From Eubacterium sp. (lineage in GTDB: Bacteria > Bacillota > Clostridia > Peptostreptococcales > Anaerovoracaceae), in assembly GCA_017419895.1 (NCBI GenBank), contig JAFOKI010000116.1, forward strand, positions 1 through 6,228: DNA of 6,228 nucleotides, in the 5' to 3' direction. A program made the translations under genes and the position numbers. Shown here in pieces: positions 1 to 6,228 of the stretch. The notes under the pieces are model-generated. The model was not told where the DNA came from. It did not search any database and saw only the letters and a list, made by a program, of their open reading frames with translations. Positions within the stretch are counted from its first letter, which is position 1. Each line of letters starts with the position of its first letter.

Positions 1-1056
1 CTGTTCCTTTGCGCGGTCATAAAAGCTGTCGATGACTACCAGGATCTCCTGAGGCTCTCGGTCGCGACAGCCGGTAACGACCACAGGCTTGGCGCTAACG
101 AAGCTCCGCCGGCAGTCATTTCAATATTCCTGGGCGACGAGCTTAACGATGTTCTGGAAGCTATCGAGACTGACACTCCATACAAAGGCTCAGAAAAAAC
201 GATCATGAAGCTCGGCGTGCACGCGCTCCCGAAATTCAGTCGCGACGCGACTGACAGGAACAGGACTTCCCCGTTCGCTTTCACGGGCAACAAATTCGAA
301 TTCAGAATGGTCGGTTCCGCAGACAGTATCGCCTGCGCGAACATCATGATAAACAGCGCTGTGGCGGAGAGCCTCAGGATCTACGCGGACAGACTTGAAG
401 CAACTGATGATTTCGAGACAACTCTCCACGACATGATCAAGAAGACGATCACCGATCACAAGCGAATCATTTTCAACGGCAACGGATACGATGACGCGTG
501 GATAAAAGAGGCGACAGAAGAAAGAGGTCTCCTGAACTACCGCACCACAGCCGACTGCATGCCGCATGTGCTCGATAAGAAAAACGTCGATATGCTGACT
601 TCTCTCGGAGTATTTACTGAGGAAGAACTAAGGTCCAGACGGGACATAATGCTCGAAAACTACTGCAAGACAATTCTTATAGAAGCGGGCACCATGGTCG
701 ACATGGCGAGAACGCAGATAGCGCCGGCGGTGGAAGGATACGCGGCAGATGTTGCGGCTGCAGCGGCTGCAAAGATGGCTGTTTGCCCAAGCCTGACCTG
801 CAAATATGAGACAGGCCTGGTCGAGAAACTTTCGGCCCTGGTCGACGAGATATCCGAAAAGACTGAGGCGCTCGAGGATGCGCTCATCAAAGTAGGGGAT
901 GCCGATGATATCGTCACCGAATCAGCTATGATCCGAGACGGACTTCTTCAGAAAATGTGTGAACTCAGAGTACCGTGCGACAAAGCGGAAGTGCTGACAG
1001 CGAGAGACCGTTGGCCGTTCCCGACGTATGCGGACCTGTTGTTCGGAGTGAAATAA
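1..1056 (+). CDS. glnN: Glutamine synthetase type III, C-terminal half (5' end outside window)
   Basis: The enzyme makes glutamine from glutamate, ammonia and ATP in the cytoplasm. The reading frame is open from base 1 to the TAA at 1054-1056, giving 351 residues, about half of a type III GS (roughly 700 residues). The first ATG at 205 is internal, because the family signature continues upstream of it: NDHRLGANEAPPA at fragment residues 26-38 (bases 76-114) is the GS substrate-binding signature in its type III form. It is followed by a second hallmark, DRNRTSPFAFTGNKFEFR (bases 256-309), which in GS families lines the ATP/glutamate site and includes the catalytic Arg region. The rest is the helical C-terminal extension typical of type III, with an Ala-rich stretch (about 751-777) and a charged, heptad-like segment (about 820-890). 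No frameshift is seen. The gene symbol follows the common type III name; glnA is also used. It lies upstream of three glutamine-consuming enzymes, and a strong hairpin follows its stop. Confidence 0.95.
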   Translation: MFLCAVIKAVDDYQDLLRLSVATAGNDHRLGANEAPPAVISIFLGDELNDVLEAIETDTPYKGSEKTIMKLGVHALPKFSRDATDRNRTSPFAFTGNKFEFRMVGSADSIACANIMINSAVAESLRIYADRLEATDDFETTLHDMIKKTITDHKRIIFNGNGYDDAWIKEATEERGLLNYRTTADCMPHVLDKKNVDMLTSLGVFTEEELRSRRDIMLENYCKTILIEAGTMVDMARTQIAPAVEGYAADVAAAAAAKMAVCPSLTCKYETGLVEKLSALVDEISEKTEALEDALIKVGDADDIVTESAMIRDGLLQKMCELRVPCDKAEVLTARDRWPFPTYADLLFGVK

Positions 1057-1064
1057 CAAAGGCG

Positions 1065-1125
1065 CCGAGCGGGCGTTAGGAACCGGCCGGTCTTTCCGGC
1101 CGGTTCAGGCGGTTCGCCCGCCCGG
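1065..1125 (+). other. Long imperfect GC stem enclosing the hairpin downstream of the GS gene
   Basis: Bases 1065-1075 (CCGAGCGGGCG) can pair with 1115-1125 (CGCCCGCCCGG), giving ten pairs with a single A.C mismatch. This outer stem encloses the perfect 1080-1106 hairpin, leaving 4 unpaired bases on the left and 8 on the right. The right arm can instead fold locally (1108-1112 GGCGG with 1118-1122 CCGCC), so two folds exclude each other. It may stabilise the 3' end of the GS message, act in termination, or be a leader element of asnB. No known riboswitch class was recognised. Pairing was found by eye only. Confidence 0.35.
1080..1106 (+). terminator. Perfect 11-bp hairpin after the GS gene, possible terminator
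   Basis: GAACCGGCCGG (1080-1090), loop TCTTT (1091-1095) and CCGGCCGGTTC (1096-1106) form an uninterrupted 11-bp GC-rich stem, 23 bases after the GS stop codon. No T-tract follows directly; the nearest run is four T at 1133-1136. This is therefore not a textbook intrinsic terminator. It may be an inefficient terminator, a Rho-linked or RNA-stabilising 3' hairpin, or part of an asnB leader. Confidence 0.5.
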
Positions 1126-1147
1126 AAGGCACTTTTGTACATATACC

Positions 1148-1152
1148 GGGAG
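1148..1152 (+). promoter_or_regulatory. Ribosome binding site of asnB
   Basis: GGGAG lies 7 bases upstream of the ATG at 1160. It supports that start, as does the need for Cys as residue 2 in this enzyme. No convincing -35/-10 promoter pair was seen in the 103-base gap before it. Confidence 0.7.
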
Positions 1153-1159
1153 ATTCAAT

Positions 1160-2743
1160 ATGTGTTCAATAATGACTTACTGCGACAAAGGCGCAGACAT
1201 AGAATTGTTTAAAAGCGGGTTTTCCAGAACCGTCTCCAGAGGACCGGATGTCAGCCGCATAGTGGATACGGGGAAAGGTCTGATGGGTTTCCACAGACTG
1301 TCTATTATGGGGCTGACTCCGTCCGGCATGCAGCCATTTGAGCTTGACGGAAGTTATGTGATTTGCAACGGCGAGCTCTACGGATTTGAGAAGGTCAGGG
1401 AGGACCTGAAGAAAAAAGGCTACACATTTAAGTCGGACAGTGACTGTGAGATCATCCTGCCGATGTATTTCGAATATGGCACAGATATGTTCTCGATGTT
1501 CGACGCCGAGTTCGTGTGCGTGATCTTCGACGGCAGAACGGGCGAGTACATTGCGGCTAGGGATCCAATCGGGATCAGGCCTTTATATTACGGTTACGAC
1601 AAGCGCGGGGTGATAATGTTCGCGAGCGAGCCAAAAAACCTGGTTGGGTTGACAGATAAAATATTACCGTTCCCGCCGGGATGCTACTACAAAGCCGGTG
1701 AATTCATCCGTTACTCAGACATCGCGGGCGTCGACGAAGTCTGTCATGACGACCTTGATACAGCTTGCGGAAAGATCCGTGAGAAACTTACGGAAGGCGT
1801 CAAAAAACGTCTGGTCGCGGATGCAAAAGTCGGTTTCCTGCTTTCAGGAGGTCTTGATTCTTCGCTCGTCTGCGCGATCGCAGCACGGGAGAGCAGCAAA
1901 CCGATCGAGACTTTTGCTATCGGAATGAGTGAGGACGCGATAGACCTCAAGTATGCTAAACAGGTAGCAGATCATATAGGGAGCCACCACACGGAAGTCT
2001 ATATGACACCTGACGAGGTGATATCTTCGCTCGATCGTGTCGTGGAACTTCTGGGAACGTTCGATATAACAACGATAAGGGCAAGCATGGGAATGTATCT
2101 CGTGTGCAAAGCGATACATGAAACCACAGACATCAGGGTGCTCCTGACAGGTGAGATATCGGACGAGCTTTTCGGATACAAATACACGGATTTTGCTCCG
2201 TCTGCTGAGGCATTCCAGGAGGAAGCCCAGAAACGTATCCGGGAGCTTCACATGTATGACGTGCTCAGGGCAGACAGGTGCATATCAGTCAACTCGCTTG
2301 AGGCGCGGGTACCGTTCGGCGATCTCGACTTTGTGAAATATGTCATGAGTCTTGATCCGGAGATGAAGCTCAACAAATACGGGAAGGGCAAGTATCTCCT
2401 GCGTCATGCGTTCGAAGGTCTCGGGCTTCTTCCGGACTCGATACTCTGGCGTGAAAAAGCGGCATTTTCAGACGCGGTCGGTCACTCGATGGTGGATTAC
2501 CTGAAAGAATACGCAGAGACAGTCTATACGGACGAAGAATTCAAGGCGGGCTGTGAGAAATACACACACGCCAAGCCATTCACAAAGGAGTCGCTGCTCT
2601 ACCGCGACATTTTTGAGAAATATTACCCCGGGCAGTCGGAGATGATCGTCGATTTCTGGATGCCCAACAAAGCCTGGGAAGGCTGCAATGTCGACGACCC
2701 GTCGGCGCGTGTGCTGTCCAACTACGGAGACAGCGGTAAATGA
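1160..2743 (+). CDS. asnB: Asparagine synthase (glutamine-hydrolysing), AsnB type
   Basis: This cytoplasmic enzyme converts aspartate, glutamine and ATP to asparagine, glutamate, AMP and PPi. It has 527 residues, near the usual 520-555. Residues 1-190 or so form the class II (Ntn) glutaminase domain. Cys2 directly follows the initiator Met and becomes the nucleophile after Met removal. RGPD is at 28-31, R46 sits in HRLSIM, N70-G71 in CNGEL, and D95 in KSDSDCE; these match the glutamine-binding residues of E. coli AsnB. The synthetase domain follows, with the PP-loop SGGLDSS at 229-235, TTIRAS at 304-309, a second nucleotide-site motif GEISDE at 331-336 (E. coli has GEGSDE), LEARVPF at 380-386, and WREKAAFSD at 430-438 with the conserved Lys433. 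The start is fixed by the RBS and by Cys2. All key residues seem present, so it should be active. It lies between GS, its glutamine supplier, and GlmS. Confidence 0.97.
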   Translation: MCSIMTYCDKGADIELFKSGFSRTVSRGPDVSRIVDTGKGLMGFHRLSIMGLTPSGMQPFELDGSYVICNGELYGFEKVREDLKKKGYTFKSDSDCEIILPMYFEYGTDMFSMFDAEFVCVIFDGRTGEYIAARDPIGIRPLYYGYDKRGVIMFASEPKNLVGLTDKILPFPPGCYYKAGEFIRYSDIAGVDEVCHDDLDTACGKIREKLTEGVKKRLVADAKVGFLLSGGLDSSLVCAIAARESSKPIETFAIGMSEDAIDLKYAKQVADHIGSHHTEVYMTPDEVISSLDRVVELLGTFDITTIRASMGMYLVCKAIHETTDIRVLLTGEISDELFGYKYTDFAPSAEAFQEEAQKRIRELHMYDVLRADRCISVNSLEARVPFGDLDFVKYVMSLDPEMKLNKYGKGKYLLRHAFEGLGLLPDSILWREKAAFSDAVGHSMVDYLKEYAETVYTDEEFKAGCEKYTHAKPFTKESLLYRDIFEKYYPGQSEMIVDFWMPNKAWEGCNVDDPSARVLSNYGDSGK

Positions 2744-2749
2744 TAAGTG

Positions 2750-2771
2750 CCCCGGACCTCACGGTCCGGGG
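2750..2771 (+). terminator. Perfect 9-bp hairpin just after asnB, possible terminator
   Basis: CCCCGGACC (2750-2758), loop TCAC (2759-2762) and GGTCCGGGG (2763-2771) form a perfect GC-rich stem starting six bases after the asnB stop codon. No T-run follows (the next bases are ATCAAGAGG), so it is a weak or non-canonical terminator candidate, or an mRNA-protecting 3' structure. Confidence 0.45.
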
Positions 2772-2781
2772 ATCAAGAGGG

Positions 2782-2801
2782 CCGCGCGGGGAACCGCGCG
2801 G
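2782..2801 (+). other. Second hairpin of the asnB-glmS gap, 8-bp stem with GGAA loop
   Basis: The palindrome CCGCGCGG occurs at 2782-2789 and again at 2794-2801. The two copies can pair across a GGAA tetraloop of the stable GNRA type. It lies 10 bases after the previous hairpin, with no T-tract. It is probably a structural element of the intergenic RNA; its function is unknown. Confidence 0.4.
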
Positions 2802-2823
2802 ACGTTCTATGTCTGGACGCAGT

Positions 2824-2846
2824 ATGCGCGGAAATGATTCGCGCGT
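2824..2846 (+). other. Third hairpin, just upstream of the glmS ribosome binding site
   Basis: ATGCGCGGA (2824-2832) can pair with TTCGCGCGT (2838-2846) around an AATGA loop: nine pairs, two of them G.U. It ends 13 bases before the glmS Shine-Dalgarno, so it could affect ribosome access, but it does not itself cover the site. The pairing may be incidental in this CG-rich stretch. Confidence 0.3.
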
Positions 2847-2859
2847 TCAAGTGCAAATT

Positions 2860-2864
2860 GGAGG
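2860..2864 (+). promoter_or_regulatory. Ribosome binding site that decides the glmS start
   Basis: GGAGG lies five bases (all T) before the ATG at 2870. The frame is also open upstream to an ATG at 2747, which would add 41 residues encoded by the hairpin-rich gap. That start is rejected: GlmS must begin Met-Cys so that Cys can become the N-terminal nucleophile, and the strong site is here. Confidence 0.9.
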
Positions 2865-2869
2865 TTTTT

Positions 2870-4718
2870 ATGTGTGGCATCGTTGGTTTTACCGGTACCC
2901 GAAGCGCGGCGCCGATACTTCTCGACAGTTTGAAAAAGCTTGAATACAGGGGTTATGATTCTGCCGGTCTCGCGATAATGGATACAGGTCTGATTGCCGG
3001 GAACAAACCGGAAGGAACGATCACTGTGAGCAAGGTTCGCGGCCGGATCGCGAATCTTTGTGAGAAGACATGTGACGGTGAGCTGCTTCCGGGACTCACA
3101 GGAATCGGTCATACCAGATGGGCGACTCACGGCGCTCCAACCGAAGAAAACGCGCATCCCCATCTCAGCAACGACGGCCGGTTTGCGGTAGTGCACAATG
3201 GGATAATCGAGAACTATCTGACGCTCCGTGAGGAGCTTATAGCAGACGGTTATCATTTTGAGAGCGAGACGGATACAGAGGTAATTGTCCACCTGATCGA
3301 GATGTATTACAAAGGCAGCGTCCGCGACGCGCTCATAAAAACGGCGAACCGCCTGAGCGGTTCATATGCGCTGGGTGTGATCTGTTCTGATGAACCAGGG
3401 AAGATCTATGCGGTACGCGAAGCGAGCCCTCTGATCCTAGGTATCGGGATCGACGAGAACTTCTTCGCTTCCGATGTGACGGCACTGGTGAATCATACGA
3501 GAAACGTCATCTATCTGGAGGACGGGGAGTTTGCGGAGCTTTCGAAAGAGTCTATCCGCATATTCGACGTTTCCGGCCAGGTGATCCATAAGAAAACAAA
3601 ACGGATAATGTGGGATGTCCAGGCTGCGGAAAAAGGCGGCTATGAGCATTTCATGCTAAAGGAGATCATGGAGCAGCCGGGAGCTGTAAAGGCGACGATC
3701 GCGCCGCGAATCAAGAACGGCAAAGTAGAATTCGATGAGCTTACAGATCTTATCCCGTATCTCCCCGGAATCCGCAAAATCATAATCACTGCCTGCGGAT
3801 CGGCGTATTACGCAGGATGTGCCGGGAAGTACGCGCTGGAGAAACTTTGTAAGATACCTGTCGAGGTGCAGCTCGCAAGCGAACTCAGATACAGCGATCC
3901 GCTGATCGATGAGGAGACCCTCGTTATCGTGATCTCGCAGTCAGGCGAGACAGCTGACACGATAGCAGCCATGAAGGAATGCAAGGCGCGCGGCGCTAAA
4001 ACGCTTGCGATAGTCAACGTTGTGGGAAGTTCGGTAGCGACGATTTCCGACTTCACGGTATATACATGGGCAGGTCCTGAGATCGCGGTAGCTACTACGA
4101 AAGGTTACACTACGCAGATCGCGGTGCTGTATATGATCGCTCTTTATATTGGCGATAGTCTTGGCCGCATCGACGGCGACTACGGAAAGATGGTCGAGAC
4201 TATACAGGCGCTTCCGAGGAGGATCCAGCAGGCGATCGACATGAACCCGGGGATCCCTGCATTCGCTAAAAAATACCATGAGAGCAAAGCGCTGTTTTTC
4301 ATAGGCAGGAACACAGATTATGCTGTCGCGCTGGAAGGCGCTCTCAAGATGAAAGAGATATCGTATCTTCATGCGGAAGCATACGCGGCAGGGGAACTCA
4401 AGCACGGAACTATAGCGCTTATTGAAGAGCATCAGCCTGTCATCGCGCTTTGCTGCAACCCGTCGATCATGGAGAAGACGCTCAGCAATATCGTGGAAGT
4501 CAAGTCGAGAGGCGCGGAGGTACTCGCCCTGACATTCAGGAGCAACCAGAAGATATTGTCGGTGGCGGATGACCTGCTGTTCATACCTAAGGTGGATGCA
4601 TTGTTCTCCGCGGTAATAGAGATCGTGCCGCTTCAGCTTTTGGCGTATCACGTCGCGAAGGAAAACGGCTGCGACATCGACAAGCCCAAAAACCTCGCAA
4701 AGTCGGTCACGGTGGAAT

Positions 4719-4720
<2 letters not shown>
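2870..4720 (+). CDS. glmS: Glutamine-fructose-6-phosphate aminotransferase (isomerising), GlmS
   Basis: This cytoplasmic enzyme makes glucosamine-6-phosphate from fructose-6-phosphate and glutamine, the first committed step to UDP-GlcNAc for peptidoglycan. It has 616 residues from the ATG at 2870 (E. coli GlmS has 609). The class II glutaminase domain opens with MCGIVGFTG (nucleophile Cys2), then GHTRWATHG at 80-88, NGIIENY at 110-116 and ETDTEV at 133-138. The linker GGYEHFMLKEIMEQP (256-270) leads into two SIS sugar-isomerase domains. The first has ACGSAYYAG (308-316), SQSGETADT (356-364) and EIAVATTKGYTTQ (404-416). The second has EGALKMKEISYLHAEAYAAG (489-508) followed by ELKHG, with catalytic Glu and His positions conserved. 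The C-terminus LAKSVTVE carries the Lys (611) that binds the sugar carbonyl. It appears complete and functional. No glmS ribozyme core was recognised upstream. pyrG follows after 12 bases. Confidence 0.97.

Positions 4721-6228
<1,508 letters not shown>

Noticed and set aside
205..1056. Independent 283-residue gene starting at ATG 205
   Set aside because: The same frame is open back to base 1 and carries the GS signature NDHRLGANEAPPA upstream of 205, so this ATG is internal to glutamine synthetase.
1131..1145. Promoter for asnB around TACATA/TATACC
   Set aside because: An AT-rich -10-like stretch exists, but no -35-like hexamer is found at the right spacing; the upstream bases are GC-rich stem.
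2747..2869. 41-residue N-terminal extension of GlmS from an upstream in-frame ATG at 2747
   Set aside because: It would bury the catalytic Cys that must follow the initiator Met. The translated extension looks like random sequence encoded by hairpins, and the strong GGAGG site is at 2860 before the ATG at 2870.
2744..2869. glmS ribozyme in the glmS leader
   Set aside because: The gap is short for the roughly 150-170 base ribozyme plus spacer. No conserved core (such as the AGCGCC cleavage-site start or the GTTGACGAGG segment) could be seen. The hairpins present do not match its fold.
2740..2943. 67-residue + strand frame overlapping the asnB stop and the glmS start, as a leader peptide
   Set aside because: Its ATG overlaps the asnB stop, no RBS of its own was evident, and it runs out of frame into glmS. 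Its composition reflects the hairpin sequences.

Overview
The window carries four genes in a row on the + strand, with no gene supported on the - strand: the C-terminal half of a type III glutamine synthetase (1-1056, cut by the window start), an AsnB-type asparagine synthetase (1160-2743), glucosamine-6-phosphate synthase GlmS (2870-4720) and most of CTP synthase PyrG (4733-6228, cut by the window end). There is no sign of a mobile element, CRISPR array, tRNA or rRNA. GC content is moderate and the Shine-Dalgarno sites are of the GGAGG/GGGAG type. Type III GS, the clostridial style of AsnB and GlmS, and these RBSs suggest an anaerobic Bacillota (Clostridia, perhaps Ruminococcaceae/Oscillospiraceae-like). 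This is inference from protein style, and a Bacteroidota or other anaerobic lineage is not formally excluded.

Layout: the GS stop is followed by a 103-base gap (1057-1159) dominated by a perfect 11-bp GC-rich hairpin inside a longer imperfect stem, then asnB. A 126-base gap (2744-2869) with three consecutive hairpins separates asnB from glmS. glmS and pyrG are only 12 bases apart, and the pyrG Shine-Dalgarno overlaps the glmS stop, so these two look co-transcribed and possibly translationally coupled.

The shared theme is glutamine amide nitrogen. GS makes glutamine from ammonia and glutamate. AsnB, GlmS and PyrG are three classical glutamine-dependent amidotransferases that spend it on asparagine, glucosamine-6-phosphate (cell wall) and CTP (nucleotides and lipids).

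The most notable observation is in PyrG. The class I glutaminase nucleophile motif, normally G-I-C-L-G-M-Q, reads G-I-F-L-V-M-Q at residues 380-386. The catalytic Cys is replaced by Phe and the nucleophile-elbow Gly by Val, while the flanking sequence and the synthetase domain look intact. Each change is one G-to-T difference from the expected codon. As read, this CTP synthase should not hydrolyse glutamine and could only use free ammonia. The alternatives are a true ammonia-dependent enzyme, an inactive or paralogous copy, or sequence error.
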